Below are positions 28,313 to 38,933 of a stretch of 64,000 bases of DNA, piece after piece. The DNA is taken from NCBI RefSeq assembly GCF_022968135.1, contig NZ_JALJRA010000004.1, positions 13,538 to 77,537 of the forward strand, written 5' to 3'. The first letter of the stretch is position 1. The number at the start of each line of letters is the position of its first letter. The notes beneath the pieces were generated by a model that was given only the letters and a program-made list of their open reading frames with translations, did no database searches and was not told the origin of the DNA. Source of the DNA: Pseudorhizobium tarimense. Lineage in GTDB: Bacteria > Pseudomonadota > Alphaproteobacteria > Rhizobiales > Rhizobiaceae. The position numbers and the translations under genes are program-made.

Positions 28313-29137
28313 TTATTGATCAGCGCCGAGCATCTGGTCCATTAGGCGCGCCGGCTCAGAGCAGCCCGCTTCGCCCACGACCTTCGCCGGCACGCCCGCG
28401 ACCGTGGTCTTCGACGGAACGGCCGTCAGCACGACCGAACCCGCGGCGACGCGCGAGCAGGAACCAATCTCAATATTGCCGAGGATCTTGGCACCGGCCC
28501 CGATGAGGACACCATTGCCGATCTTCGGATGACGGTCGGCGCCCTCCTTGCCAGTACCTCCAAGGGTGACGCCGTGCAGGATGGAGACGTTGTCGCCGAT
28601 GACCGCCGTCTCGCCGACGACAAGGCCTGTGGCGTGGTCGAGGAAGATGCCCTTGCCGATCCGCGCAGCAGGATTGATGTCCGTCTGGAAGACGCTCGAC
28701 GCGCGGCTTTGCAGGTAGAGTGCAAGATCCCGCCTGCCCCGCGCCAGAAGCCAATGCGCCAGCCGGTGCGTCTGGATGGCGTGGAAGCCCTTGAAGTAGA
28801 GGACCGGCTCGAGGAAGCGCAGGCATGCCGGATCGCGATCATAGACGGCTTGTATATCGACCCTCAGGACCGAACCCCATTCCGGCCAGTCGATCATCAT
28901 CTCGGCGAAAGTCTGGCGAAGCAGCACAGCCTGCATGTCAGGGTGGTCCAGACGCTCGCAGATGCGGTGGATGACGCTGTCCTCAAGCGAGGAGTGATTG
29001 AGGACCGTGGAATAGAGAAAGGCGGCCAGCAGCGGATCGTTCTCGGCCGCCGCGCGCGCTTCCTGACGCATCGTGTCCCAGATCGGGTCGACGCTGGCCA
29101 CGGGCTCGTTCGGTCGGATGTCGGTTCTTGCGGCCAT
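28313..29137 (-). CDS. cysE: Serine O-acetyltransferase
   Basis: First step of cysteine synthesis, acetyl-CoA + L-serine to O-acetylserine. 274 residues. An N-terminal helical SATase domain (about 15-150) is followed by a left-handed beta-helix of hexapeptide repeats with the active-site segment FLDHATGLVVGE and the CoA loop GGTGKEGADRHPKIG. The C-terminal tail usually binds cysteine synthase and cysteine as inhibitor. Confidence 0.95.
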   Translation of the reverse strand: MAARTDIRPNEPVASVDPIWDTMRQEARAAAENDPLLAAFLYSTVLNHSSLEDSVIHRICERLDHPDMQAVLLRQTFAEMMIDWPEWGSVLRVDIQAVYDRDPACLRFLEPVLYFKGFHAIQTHRLAHWLLARGRRDLALYLQSRASSVFQTDINPAARIGKGIFLDHATGLVVGETAVIGDNVSILHGVTLGGTGKEGADRHPKIGNGVLIGAGAKILGNIEIGSCSRVAAGSVVLTAVPSKTTVAGVPAKVVGEAGCSEPARLMDQMLGADQ

Positions 29138-29248
29138 GGCCGTCTCCTCGGTTGCGCAGAGCCATTATATAAAAGAACATTACAGGAAGACCAACGCCCG
29201 CAACATCGCTTTTCGCTGATGGTCAGCTTCAAGGGCAATTGATCTCGC

Positions 29249-30025
29249 TCAGAGCGCTCCGAAGAAATCGAGCACCGCCTGCTTGAATACCCGGTCGCCG
29301 ACGGCGAGCATGTGGTCGCGGCCCGGAATGTCGAGGGGCGTCGCATGCCGCATCAGGGCTGCCAGCTTTTGCGGCGAACCGGCAATGTCATCCTTGGTTC
29401 CCACCGCAATCAGCGTTGGCGCCTCGATGCGGGCCATATCCTGCTCGGAGACAAGATCGCGTGATCCGCGGATGCAGGCGGCAAGCGCCTCGCGATCGCT
29501 CTTCGTCTGCTCCGCAAAGGCGCGGAACATCCGCCCCCGCTCGTGCGAGACATCGTCAAGCGACGGGGCGGTCAGCGCATCCGCGATCGGGTCCCACTCC
29601 CCGACCCCTTCGGTCATCCCGCTGCCGAGCCCGCCAAGCACCAGCGAACGCATGCGTTCGGGATGGTTCAACGCCAGGAACACGGAAATGCGCGCGCCCA
29701 TCGAATACCCCATCACATGAGCCTCCGGGATCCGCACGTGATCGAGGAGAGCTGCGGCATCCTCCGCCATCACCCAGGGCCGATAGGCCTCCGGATCACC
29801 CGGCTTGTCGCTGCGGCCATGGCCGCGGTTGTCGATGCCAATCACCCGGTAGCCGGCCTCTCCCAGCGTCTTCAGCCAGCCTGGGTGGATCCAGTTGACC
29901 AGTGCGCTGGAGGCAAATCCGTGGATCAGCAACACGGGATCACCCGCAGGATTTCCCTCGTCGAAATAGGAGAGTTGGAGGCCATCATGGGTGAAGGAGG
30001 AAAATGCGGGGGTATTGAGGTTCAT
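29249..30025 (-). CDS. Alpha/beta hydrolase
   Basis: 258 residues from the ATG at 30025. The open frame continues far upstream to 30616, but that part lies opposite the zinc-finger gene and is not hydrolase-like. Oxyanion motif LIHGFASS, nucleophile elbow GYSMGA (Ser) and C-terminal acid/His in GTKDDIAG and GRDHMLAVG are all present. Substrate unknown; similar rhizobial proteins are only called hydrolases. Confidence 0.85.
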   Translation of the reverse strand: MNLNTPAFSSFTHDGLQLSYFDEGNPAGDPVLLIHGFASSALVNWIHPGWLKTLGEAGYRVIGIDNRGHGRSDKPGDPEAYRPWVMAEDAAALLDHVRIPEAHVMGYSMGARISVFLALNHPERMRSLVLGGLGSGMTEGVGEWDPIADALTAPSLDDVSHERGRMFRAFAEQTKSDREALAACIRGSRDLVSEQDMARIEAPTLIAVGTKDDIAGSPQKLAALMRHATPLDIPGRDHMLAVGDRVFKQAVLDFFGAL

Positions 30026-30178
30026 GAAGGGCGGCTTTCTTCTCGGGCCTTGGGAAGGTCTGCGGGATGTAAGCCGGAGGTGGCCTCGTTTCCATCCCCG
30101 CTGCGGCGGTTTTTCCACTACACATTCGCCCGCTTGGGCGATAATGTCCGGCGCAAACTTAAAGCATTGGAGACGATT

Positions 30179-30424
30179 ATGGCTGGGCACGGCATCCCAC
30201 ACTTCCAGAACGACGGCGGTCACCGGGTGATCCAGATCGGCGTGAAGGAGTTCATGTGCACCGGCGCGTCCGTCCCTTACGACCACCCGCATATCTACAT
30301 CGACATGGGTGACGACGTGGAAAAGGTTTGCTCCTACTGCTCGACGCTCTACCGCTACAACCCGGCCCTGAAGCCGGAGCAGACCGACCCTGCGGGCTGC
30401 GTCTTCCACGTCAAGGCGGCGTAA
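30179..30424 (+). CDS. Zinc-finger domain protein, NDUFS6-like (zf-CHCC)
   Basis: 81 residues; ATG at 30179 with GGAG seven bases upstream. The CHCC zinc site is visible: Cys in EFMCTGAS, His in DHPHIYIDM and the pair in CSYCSTLY. Homologous to the mitochondrial complex I subunit NDUFS6; alphaproteobacteria carry it as a likely complex I accessory subunit (family knowledge). It lies opposite the upstream open extension of the hydrolase frame. Confidence 0.88.
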   Translation: MAGHGIPHFQNDGGHRVIQIGVKEFMCTGASVPYDHPHIYIDMGDDVEKVCSYCSTLYRYNPALKPEQTDPAGCVFHVKAA

Positions 30425-30446
30425 GCGGACCGTCCGGCATTTGAAC

Positions 30447-31604
30447 ATGCCGACGGAAATCGTCACGATCATCGGAGCGGGGATCGCCGGCCTTGCGGCC
30501 GCGCTTTCATTCGCCCGTAAAGGCATTGCTTGCGAAGTCGTCGAGCAGGCGCCGGCGCTCACCGAGGTGGGCGCGGGACTGCAGATCTCGCCCAACGCCT
30601 CGCGCATCCTCGGCACGCTCGGAGTTCTCGAAAAGGTGGAGCGGGTCTGGTGCGAACCGGATCACATCAGCCTCGTCTCGGGCACCAACCTTCGCCCGAT
30701 TGCACAGGTTCCCGCGGGCGGCTTCGCGCGAACGCGCTGGGGCGCGCCCTACGGCGTCCTGCATCGCGCAACGCTTCAAGCGGCCTTGCTGGAAACGGTA
30801 CAGGCGCAACCGCTCTGCACCCTGACACTCGGTAGCCAATTGTCTGCCGGCGACGTCGCCGAAAGGTGCTCGCAAGAGAACCATCTGCTGGTCGGCGCAG
30901 ACGGCGTCTGGTCCGAGACGCGCCACCGCATCGCCAACGGCCCCGAGCCGAGTTTTTCCGGCAACGTCGCCTGGCGCTTCACGATCGCGACAGAGGAAGC
31001 ACCATCCTTCCTTTCGCGCAACGCCGTCTGCGCCTTCCTCGGACCGTCCGCGCACCTCGTCTGCTACCCGCTGAACGACCTCGGCGGCTTCAACATTGTC
31101 GCCATTGCCTCTGGGATAAGCCCCGGCGAGACCTGGGAGGCGAAATCGTCCGAAGTACAGCGCCGCATGCTGCTGTCGCAGTTTAGGGCCTGGGACAAGA
31201 GGATCCTTGATCTGCTCGCCGATGCCCCTGCTCCAACCTTCTGGCCGCTCTATCAGATGATCCCCGGCCGCTGGCACAACGGCAGGGACACTGTCCTCAT
31301 CGGCGATGCCGCGCACGCCATGATGCCTTTCGCCGCCCAGGGCGCAGCGATGGCAATCGAGGACGCGTTTGCACTCGCCTCCCATGCGGGCAGTGCTCTT
31401 ATGCTTCCCCAGGCGCTCAGCGCCTTTGAGGGCGAGCGCGTTCCGCGCATCACGCGCGTCCGCTCCCGCGGCATGTTCAACCGGTTTGCCTATCACGCCC
31501 GCGGTCCGACCCGCCTTGGCCGCGATATCGTCCTTTCCCTGCGTCCGCCGCAATCGCTCGCGGCGGATTTCGACTGGCTCTACGGCTATCGCAGCGGCGC
31601 CTGA
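30447..31604 (+). CDS. FAD-dependent aromatic monooxygenase-like protein
   Basis: 385 residues of the UbiH/salicylate-hydroxylase group. FAD-binding GAGIAGLAAALSFARKG is at the N-terminus, and VLIGDAAHAMMPFAAQGA (the second FAD motif) is near residue 285. The DG motif region LLVGADGVWSETR lies between. Substrate unknown. ATG at 30447 is preferred; a TTG two codons earlier is also possible. Its stop codon abuts that of metC head-on with no spacer. Confidence 0.85.
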   Translation: MPTEIVTIIGAGIAGLAAALSFARKGIACEVVEQAPALTEVGAGLQISPNASRILGTLGVLEKVERVWCEPDHISLVSGTNLRPIAQVPAGGFARTRWGAPYGVLHRATLQAALLETVQAQPLCTLTLGSQLSAGDVAERCSQENHLLVGADGVWSETRHRIANGPEPSFSGNVAWRFTIATEEAPSFLSRNAVCAFLGPSAHLVCYPLNDLGGFNIVAIASGISPGETWEAKSSEVQRRMLLSQFRAWDKRILDLLADAPAPTFWPLYQMIPGRWHNGRDTVLIGDAAHAMMPFAAQGAAMAIEDAFALASHAGSALMLPQALSAFEGERVPRITRVRSRGMFNRFAYHARGPTRLGRDIVLSLRPPQSLAADFDWLYGYRSGA

Positions 31605-32795
31605 TCAGGCCGCCGCGGCGGCCGCAAATCCCGCCTTCAGGTCCTTCTTGAGATCGGCGACATCCTCGAGCCCGATCTGCAACCGGATCACCGGCCCGTC
31701 GGTCGGCGCCCTGCGGATCCTGCGGTCCAACAGGTTCACCGGCACCGCAAGGCTTTCATAGCCGCCCCAGGAATAGCCCAGCCCGAAGAGCGTCAGCGTG
31801 TCCAGAAGTGCATGTGCCTTCGCTTTGAACTGGCTCGGGTCATTGACCTTGAGCACAAAGGAGAAGACGCCGCTCGCGCCCTTGAAGTCGCGCTTCCAGA
31901 TGTCGTGGCCGGGAAAACTCGGGAGCGCCGGATGGAGGACGCGCGCCACGTCATCCCTGCCCTCAAGCCAATGGGCAACATCGAGGGCGCTGCGCTGGTG
32001 GTGCTCGAGGCGCACGCCCATGGACCGCAGTCCGCGCAGGATAAGATAGGAATCATCCGGCGCGCCGCAGATGCCCATGGTCAGTGCCGCATCCTTCAGC
32101 TGCGGCCAATGTGCCGCATTGGCCGACACCGATCCCATAATGATGTCCGAATGGCCGGACGGATATTTGGTCGTTGCGTGGATCGACACATCGACGCCGA
32201 AATCCAGCGGCCGGAAGTAAAGCGGCGTCGCCCAGGTATTGTCCATCGTCACCACACAGCCATGGCGATGAGCAGCGTCTGAAATTGCTCGGATGTCCTG
32301 CATCTCCATGGTGTTCGAACCAGGCGCTTCGGTATGGACGAGCCTCGTGTTCGGCTTGATCAAGGTCTCGATGCCGGCGCCGATCTCCGGATCGTAATAC
32401 TCGATCTCGACCCCCATCCGCGTCAGCATCGTGTCGCAGAACTGCCGGCACGGTGCATAGACCGAATCGACGATCAGCGCGTGGTCGCCGGCCGACAGGA
32501 ATGCGAGGAACGGCACGGAGATCGCCGCCAATCCGGACGGAACAAGAATGGTGCCTGCAGAGCCCTCGAGCTCATCCAGAGCCTCGCACAAGGCATCCGT
32601 CGTCGGCGTCCCGCGCGTGCCGTAGGTATATTTCTGGTCGCGCTTCTCCATCGTCCGGCAATCCGGAAACAGGACTGTGGAGGCGTGGACGACCGGGGGA
32701 TTGAGGAAACCGTGATAGGACTGCGGGTCGTGCCCGATATGGGCCAGACGCGTGTTGACGCCTGCGTCGCCGGACAGGGATGCCTTGTTTTTCAT
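31605..32795 (-). CDS. metC: Cystathionine beta-lyase
   Basis: 396 residues of the Cys/Met metabolism PLP family. The PLP lysine lies in HATTKYPSGHSD, and the phosphate-binding SGLAAIS and YGTRGTPTTDAL segments are conserved. Converts cystathionine to homocysteine, pyruvate and ammonia in methionine synthesis; the GYSWGGYESL segment is typical of beta-lyases. No partner gene is adjacent. Ends directly against the monooxygenase stop. Confidence 0.9.
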   Translation of the reverse strand: MKNKASLSGDAGVNTRLAHIGHDPQSYHGFLNPPVVHASTVLFPDCRTMEKRDQKYTYGTRGTPTTDALCEALDELEGSAGTILVPSGLAAISVPFLAFLSAGDHALIVDSVYAPCRQFCDTMLTRMGVEIEYYDPEIGAGIETLIKPNTRLVHTEAPGSNTMEMQDIRAISDAAHRHGCVVTMDNTWATPLYFRPLDFGVDVSIHATTKYPSGHSDIIMGSVSANAAHWPQLKDAALTMGICGAPDDSYLILRGLRSMGVRLEHHQRSALDVAHWLEGRDDVARVLHPALPSFPGHDIWKRDFKGASGVFSFVLKVNDPSQFKAKAHALLDTLTLFGLGYSWGGYESLAVPVNLLDRRIRRAPTDGPVIRLQIGLEDVADLKKDLKAGFAAAAAA

Positions 32796-33145
32796 CTGCG
32801 GGAGAGCTCTCGTTTCATCGGAAGGCGGCGATGTTGCTATCTCATCCGAACCAGGTCAAGCCGTTGAACCGGCAGTTGATCTTGCTTAATGGCCATGGCG
32901 CCGCTCCGGAGCTGCCGCAGCTTTCGGCACCTCTCGCCTAAAATTTGGAACTTTGTCGGAAGAGCGAGCAGATTAAGCATGAAGGACGCCTTTTGGCCAC
33001 ATTCTCACGACCGCAGGCTTGACCATGACGTCGTTTGCGACTGTGATAGCGCTTCCCGCACCGGGAGGTTAGCGGGACGTTGCACTATGCTCACTGGGGG
33101 CGCAGGGGCGGCGAAATTAAAAAACACAAGATAAAGGTTGGGAAA
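32796..33145. other. 350-bp intergenic region between metC and aapJ
   Basis: Divergent regulatory region for metC and the aap operon. No coding region, tRNA or known riboswitch is evident. A CTTGAC box on the plus strand at 33018-33023 is followed 18 bases later by TGTGAT, a weak candidate for the aapJ promoter. Confidence 0.4.
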
Positions 33146-34168
33146 ATGAAAAAGACGCTTCTGTCAGCCACGATTGGCGCAGCAGTCCTCGGCTTGGGCT
33201 CCGCTGCCTCGGCTGCCACACTCGATGACGTCAAGGCGAAGGGTTTCGTCCAGTGCGTGGTGAACACGGGTCTAGCAGGCTTTGCCGCGCCGGACTCCTC
33301 GGGCAACTGGACCGGCTTCGACGTCGACTATTGCCGCGCGCTGGCTGCCGCCATCTTCAACGATCCGTCCAAGGTGAAGTTCACCCCCACCACCGCTCAG
33401 ACACGCTTCACGGCCCTGCAGTCGGGTGAAGGCGACGTGCTTGCCCGTAACACCACCTGGACGATCAGTCGCGATACCTCGCTCGGCCTGAACTTCCGTC
33501 CCGTCAACTACTATGACGGTCAGGGCTTCATGGTGCCCAAGGCGCTCGACGTGAAGTCTGCGCTTGAACTCTCCGGCGCTGCCGTCTGCGTCCAGTCCGG
33601 CACCACCACCGAATTGAATCTCGCGGACTACTTCAAGGCGAATAACCTCGACTACAAGCCGGTCGTGTTCGAGAAGCTTGAAGAAGTGAACGCCGCCTAC
33701 CAGGCCGGCCGTTGCGACGTCTACACGACGGACCAGTCGGGTCTCTACTCACTGCGCCTGTCCCTGTCGAACCCGGACGATCACGTCATCCTGCCGGAAA
33801 TCATCTCCAAAGAACCGCTTGGTCCGGCCGTCCGACAGGGCGACGACCAGTGGTTCGACATCACCAGCTGGACGCATTATGCGATGGTTCAGGCCGAGGA
33901 GTTTGGCATCACGCAGGAAAACGTCGATGAGATGAAGAACTCCGAGAACCCGGACATCCGCCGCTTCCTCGGCGTCGAGGCTGACACGAAGATCGGCACG
34001 GACCTCGGCCTCACCAACGACTGGGCTTACAACATCATCAAGCAGGTGGGTAACTACGGCGAAGTGTTCGAACGCAACATCGGCATGGAGACGCCTCTGA
34101 AGATCGAGCGCGGCCTTAACGCCCTGTGGACCAAGGGTGGTCTGCAGTACGCTCCGCCGATCCGCTGA
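33146..34168 (+). CDS. aapJ: General L-amino acid ABC transporter, substrate-binding protein AapJ
   Basis: 340 residues. A signal peptide with a Lys-rich start and hydrophobic core ends at ASAAT, so periplasmic. Family-3 solute-binding fold: GFVQCVVNTGLAGFA, GFDVDYCRALAAAIF, TTAQTRFTALQSGEGD and the DVYTTDQSGLYSLR segment match AapJ. It binds a wide range of L-amino acids and feeds AapQMP. First gene of the operon; a strong hairpin follows before aapQ, as often seen when the binding protein is made in excess. Confidence 0.95.
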   Translation: MKKTLLSATIGAAVLGLGSAASAATLDDVKAKGFVQCVVNTGLAGFAAPDSSGNWTGFDVDYCRALAAAIFNDPSKVKFTPTTAQTRFTALQSGEGDVLARNTTWTISRDTSLGLNFRPVNYYDGQGFMVPKALDVKSALELSGAAVCVQSGTTTELNLADYFKANNLDYKPVVFEKLEEVNAAYQAGRCDVYTTDQSGLYSLRLSLSNPDDHVILPEIISKEPLGPAVRQGDDQWFDITSWTHYAMVQAEEFGITQENVDEMKNSENPDIRRFLGVEADTKIGTDLGLTNDWAYNIIKQVGNYGEVFERNIGMETPLKIERGLNALWTKGGLQYAPPIR

Positions 34169-34180
34169 TATAAGAAGTTC

Positions 34181-34205
34181 GGGCGAGGCGGTCTCCGCCT
34201 CGCCC
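34181..34205 (+). other. Intercistronic hairpin between aapJ and aapQ
   Basis: 11-bp perfect stem GGGCGAGGCGG/CCGCCTCGCCC with a 3-base loop, 13 bp after the aapJ stop and without a T-run. Such hairpins stabilise the upstream mRNA or partly stop transcription. A smaller stem GACCTC/GAGGTC (34232-34247) lies just before the aapQ ribosome-binding region. Confidence 0.7.
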
Positions 34206-34266
34206 ACAGATGTAAATAAAATAAAAGAAAAGACCTCAAAAGAGGTCGCAAGGGGACAGGGCCGGC

Positions 34267-35460
34267 ATGACCGATCACGCTGTAACTGCGCCGCCCGCAG
34301 GTCGAACTTTGGCATCCTACATCTACGATCCCAAATTTCGCGGGCTATTCTTCCAGGCGCTGACGCTCGCCATCGTACTCATCGTTGGCTGGTGGATTTT
34401 CGACAATACGACTGAAAACCTCCGGCGTGCCAATACCGCTTCGGGCTACGGCTTCTTGAGCGGCCGCGCCGGCTTCGACATCGGCCAGACGCTCATTCCC
34501 TACACGAGCGACTCGACCTATGGACGCGCGATCCTCGTCGGCTTTCTGAACACGCTGCTGGTCGCCTTTCTCGGCATCATCACCGCCACGATCATCGGCT
34601 TCATCATCGGCATCGGCCGCCTGTCGCACAATTGGCTGATCGCCAAGCTCTGTACTGTCTACGTCGAGATTTTCCGCAACATCCCGGTGCTGCTGATCAT
34701 CTTCTTCTGGTACAAGGGCGTGCTCGGAGCGCTGCCGCAGGTGCGCGAATCGCTTGAGCTACCCTTCAGCAGCTATCTGAACAATCGCGGCTTGGCCTTT
34801 CCAAAGCCCATCTGGGGCGACGGCGCCATCCTCATTCCGATCGCCCTTGTCATCGGGATCGTTGCTGCGCTCGCCATCGCACGGTGGGCAAAGGCGCGGC
34901 AGGCCGCTACCGGTCAGCAGTTCCGCACTGTCTCCACCGGATTGGCATTGATCGTCGGGCTGCCTGTTCTCGCCTTCTTCCTCGCCGGCATGCCGCTTAC
35001 TTTCGATTATCCGGTCGCCGGGCGGTTCAACCTCACCGGCGGGGGCAACATCGCCCCGGAATTCGTGGCGCTTTATCTCGCCCTCTCCTTCTACACCGCA
35101 TCCTTCATCGCCGAGACGATCCGTGCCGGCATCAAGGGCGTGCCGAAGGGACAGAGCGAAGCCGCGGGTGCGCTCGGCCTGCAGCCGTCGAAAATCACGC
35201 GCCTCGTGGTCGTGCCGCAGGCGCTGCGGATCATCATTCCGCCGCTCACCAGCCAGTACCTCAACCTGACCAAGAACTCGTCGCTCGGCGTCGCAGTCGG
35301 CTTCCCGGAACTCGTTTCCACCGGAGGCACGACGATGAACCAGACCGGACAGGCAGTCGAGGTGGTGTCGATCTGGCTGGTGGTTTATCTCAGCATCAGC
35401 ATCGCCACCTCGCTGTTCATGAACTGGTTCAACGCCAAGATGGCGCTGGTGGAGAGGTAA
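34267..35460 (+). CDS. aapQ: General L-amino acid ABC transporter permease AapQ
   Basis: 397-residue inner-membrane permease of the HisMQ type. It has the long insertion between the first helices that marks AapQ, and a C-terminal binding-protein-dependent transport domain with the EAA loop [19 protein letters not shown]. It pairs with AapM, encoded 4 bp downstream. AGGGG lies upstream of the ATG. Confidence 0.94.
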   Translation: MTDHAVTAPPAGRTLASYIYDPKFRGLFFQALTLAIVLIVGWWIFDNTTENLRRANTASGYGFLSGRAGFDIGQTLIPYTSDSTYGRAILVGFLNTLLVAFLGIITATIIGFIIGIGRLSHNWLIAKLCTVYVEIFRNIPVLLIIFFWYKGVLGALPQVRESLELPFSSYLNNRGLAFPKPIWGDGAILIPIALVIGIVAALAIARWAKARQAATGQQFRTVSTGLALIVGLPVLAFFLAGMPLTFDYPVAGRFNLTGGGNIAPEFVALYLALSFYTASFIAETIRAGIKGVPKGQSEAAGALGLQPSKITRLVVVPQALRIIIPPLTSQYLNLTKNSSLGVAVGFPELVSTGGTTMNQTGQAVEVVSIWLVVYLSISIATSLFMNWFNAKMALVER

Positions 35461-35464
35461 GAGC

Positions 35465-36622
35465 ATGAGCACGCAAGAAATCGGGTTCGTCAGAGCCGAC
35501 CTTCTTCCACCGCGGCCGGCACCTCAGCGCTCGGGCAGTGCCATCGGATGGATCCGCGCCAACCTGCTGGCAACGCCCATGGACGTTGTCCTCACGGTTC
35601 TCGCCGTCGCGCTTCTCCTCTGGAGCGTGCCTGGCATGCTGAGCTGGCTGTTCTTCGAGGCCGTCTGGAGCGGTGAAAACCGCGAAGCATGCTTGACCAT
35701 GGCCCAAGGCGGTGTCCAACCTGACAGCTGGAACGGCGCCTGCTGGGCCTTTGTCGGCGACCGCTTCCAGCAGTTCATGTTTGGCCGTTATCCGATCGAG
35801 GAGCGCTGGCGCCCGATCCTGGTGACGGTGATGTTCATCGGCCTGCTGGCGCCGATCCTCACGCCGCGGCTGCCCTACAAGGGTTGGAACGCGCTGGCGC
35901 TCTTCGTGGTCTTCCCGATCCTCGCCTTCTTCCTGCTACATGGTGGGACCTTCGGCCTGGAGAGGGTAGAGACGCCGCTCTGGGGCGGCCTGATGGTAAC
36001 CCTGATCCTGTCCTTCGTTGGCATTGCGGTGTCGCTGCCGGTCGGGATCCTGCTGGCGCTTGGCCGAAAATCGGACCTCCCGGTGATCCGCCTCTTTTGC
36101 GTGACCTTCATCGAAGTCATCCGCGGCGTGCCGCTGATCACCGTCCTCTTCATGGCCAACGTGATGCTGCCGCTCTTCCTGCCGACGGGTTGGACGATCG
36201 ACAACTTCCTGCGAGCTCTGGTCGGCGTGGCGCTGTTTGCCTCCGCCTATATGGCCGAAGTGGTGCGCGGTGGCCTGCAGGCCATTCCGAAGGGGCAGTA
36301 CGAAGGCGCCGATTCGCTGGGCCTCAGCTATTGGCAGAAGATCCGGCTGATCATCATGCCGCAGGCGCTGAAGCTCGTGATCCCGGGCATCGTCAACACC
36401 TTCATCGGTCTGTTCAAGGACACCTCGCTGGTTTCGATCATCGGCATGTTCGATCTGCTCGGCATCGTTCGTCTGAACTTCACCGACACCGACTGGATCA
36501 CGCCCGTCACGCCGATCACCGGCCTCATCTTCGCCGGCTTCATATTCTGGCTGTTCTGCTTCGGGATGTCGCGCTATTCCGCCTTCATGGAAAGCCATCT
36601 CGAAACCGGCCACAAACGATAA
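35465..36622 (+). CDS. aapM: General L-amino acid ABC transporter permease AapM
   Basis: 385 residues, second permease. N-terminal membrane segments, then a region containing [14 protein letters not shown], then a transport domain with the EAA loop [19 protein letters not shown] contacting the ATPase. Starts four bases after aapQ, indicating tight coupling and 1:1 assembly. Confidence 0.94.
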   Translation: MSTQEIGFVRADLLPPRPAPQRSGSAIGWIRANLLATPMDVVLTVLAVALLLWSVPGMLSWLFFEAVWSGENREACLTMAQGGVQPDSWNGACWAFVGDRFQQFMFGRYPIEERWRPILVTVMFIGLLAPILTPRLPYKGWNALALFVVFPILAFFLLHGGTFGLERVETPLWGGLMVTLILSFVGIAVSLPVGILLALGRKSDLPVIRLFCVTFIEVIRGVPLITVLFMANVMLPLFLPTGWTIDNFLRALVGVALFASAYMAEVVRGGLQAIPKGQYEGADSLGLSYWQKIRLIIMPQALKLVIPGIVNTFIGLFKDTSLVSIIGMFDLLGIVRLNFTDTDWITPVTPITGLIFAGFIFWLFCFGMSRYSAFMESHLETGHKR

Positions 36623-36640
36623 AGATCAAAGGGGAAAACA

Positions 36641-37414
<774 letters not shown>

Positions 37415-37440
37415 GGTTTGGGCACATCGCCGATCTCTGA

Positions 37441-37473
37441 AAAGGGCCGGTACAGATCGCGCACCGGCCCTTT
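37441..37473 (+). terminator. Terminator of the aap operon
   Basis: 11-bp stem AAAGGGCCGGT/ACCGGCCCTTT with an 11-base loop, ending in TTT then CGTATG. It lies 27 bp past the aapP stop. Confidence 0.8.
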
Positions 37474-37561
37474 CGTATGTTCGCAGTCTGCGATCGGGTC
37501 AGCGACAGATCACCGCCTTCCGGAAAGATGCCGACGCCCCCTTCCCTTCGCGGCACCTCCC

Positions 37562-38440
37562 TTAAGAAGACACCGGCGGCATCGGCTTCTTCGGCGTGCC
37601 GTGTAGCCGCGGATCGAGCTGAGAAAGCTCGGTCACCTCTTCGCCAAGCGGCTGCGGATCGGCGAGATATTCGAACTGCCCCTTGCCGTCCGGCGTCGGG
37701 CCTTCGGCCCACTGTCCCTGTCGGCTCTCCGTGCCTTCCGAGCAGTTCCAGAACTGATACGCCACCTGGGACAGCTCCTTCTCCTGGGGAAAGCTCATTG
37801 GCGCTGGCGTCTGATCGAGGCCGTCTTCCTCAAGTTCCTTGATAGCTGCCAGCCACTGGTTCTGGTGCATGGTATCGCGCGCGATCAGGAATGACAGCAT
37901 GTCGCGCACGCCGGGATCATCGGTCATCTCGTACAGGCGGCACACCTGCAGGCGACCTTGCGATTCGGCTGTCACGTTGAAGCGGAAGTCGGCCAGCAAA
38001 TTACCGGAAGAGATGGTGTAGCGTGCATTCCAGGGATAGCCGACGCTGTCGGTTGGGGTGGCCCCCATGCCTGCTACGATCGCATGCTGCGGGTTCATGC
38101 CGCCGACAATGACGTCCTCCACCCGAGCACCGCCCATGACAGCGCCGATGACGGAGTCCTTCGCGGCGTCCTCGCGCACCTCCACCGGAGACGTCTCCAG
38201 AAGGCGGGCAATCATCGTCGCCAACATTTCCACATGCGCGATCTCTTCCGTACCGATGTCGAGAATCATGTCACGGTACTTGGCCGGAGCTCGGCAATTC
38301 CACCCCTGGAAGAGGTAGGTCATCATCACGCTAATCTCGCCCCACTGACCGCCGAGAACCTCCTGCAGCTTCTGTGCATACAAGGGGTCCGGTGCCGACG
38401 GCTTCGCATTGTACTGGAACTTGTTGGTCCTGAAGAACAT
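37562..38440 (-). CDS. Manganese (non-heme) catalase
   Basis: 292 residues from the ATG at 38440, preceded by GGAG; a longer frame to 38572 adds unrelated residues. Ferritin-like four-helix bundle with dinuclear Mn ligands visible in GGQWGEISVMM (Glu), GTEEIAHVEM (Glu, His) and the later ESQGRLQV and ARDTMHQNQW (Glu, His). It disproportionates hydrogen peroxide. Last core-type gene before the tRNA-Lys element, though whether it arrived with it cannot be told. Confidence 0.93.
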   Translation of the reverse strand: MFFRTNKFQYNAKPSAPDPLYAQKLQEVLGGQWGEISVMMTYLFQGWNCRAPAKYRDMILDIGTEEIAHVEMLATMIARLLETSPVEVREDAAKDSVIGAVMGGARVEDVIVGGMNPQHAIVAGMGATPTDSVGYPWNARYTISSGNLLADFRFNVTAESQGRLQVCRLYEMTDDPGVRDMLSFLIARDTMHQNQWLAAIKELEEDGLDQTPAPMSFPQEKELSQVAYQFWNCSEGTESRQGQWAEGPTPDGKGQFEYLADPQPLGEEVTELSQLDPRLHGTPKKPMPPVSS

Positions 38441-38933
38441 CGCAGTCTCCTCTCTCGTTAGGCTGTTGCGCCCCGCGAACAAGCTGCGTGTAGGAGAGTT
38501 CCCGCCCTTCTCTCCGCTCCCCGGAAAAAGTTTCACCGGAAGCTCATCTTTGTAAATTGAGGAGCATGACAAGTCGAAGAAGTTGAGCGCCAGCCATCAG
38601 CGAGATACACGGAAATAAGACGCAAAGAACGTCGGAACAAACGTCTGATCGCTGCGGACCAGCGATCGGCGCTGAGCCCTACTTATCAACTTCAACGAAG
38701 AGATTGGTGGGTAATGTAGGGCTCGGAACCTACGGCCCGCTGATTAAGAGTCACATCGCACCGAATTCGACAGCTGTGGACAGCGCATTGCGGCCAAGTT
38801 CATCTCGCTCTCCGAGTGGCGGCACATGGAGAGCCAAGGTCTTCCTCCGCGCTTACGTCAATTCGCTGAACGTCGGAAGACCGAATAACCCGACGCAGGC
38901 TGCGCCGGGCTACAATTGCGATCTACGGCCGGA
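38441..38933. other. Gene-free stretch containing the left element boundary
   Basis: No intact gene. Contains an 8-bp hairpin GATCGCTG/CAGCGATC (38647-38667) and the tRNA-Lys-derived att copy (38705-38753). After it, an open frame without a start codon ends at TAA 38886-38888 (RIAAKFISLSEWRHMESQG within it). This frame looks coding in composition and may be the tail of a lost element gene, but I cannot identify it. Confidence 0.4.
38705..38753 (-). repeat. Degenerate att copy: 3' portion of tRNA-Lys
   Basis: 49 bp matching positions 47083-47130 of the intact tRNA-Lys gene in the same orientation, with two substitutions (38713, 38735) and one extra G in the T loop (near 38725). It covers the encoded CCA, acceptor 3' strand, T arm, variable region and half of the anticodon arm, then similarity stops abruptly. 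This is the classic duplication left by tyrosine-integrase insertion at a tRNA 3' end. Confidence 0.85.

Noticed and set aside
30026..30616. A long N-terminal extension of the alpha/beta hydrolase
   Set aside because: It lies opposite the zinc-finger gene and the start of the monooxygenase, and its composition is that of an antisense frame.
32796..33145. A SAM-II riboswitch upstream of metC
   Set aside because: These occur before methionine genes in rhizobia, but no matching core sequence or pseudoknot pairing was visible near the metC start.
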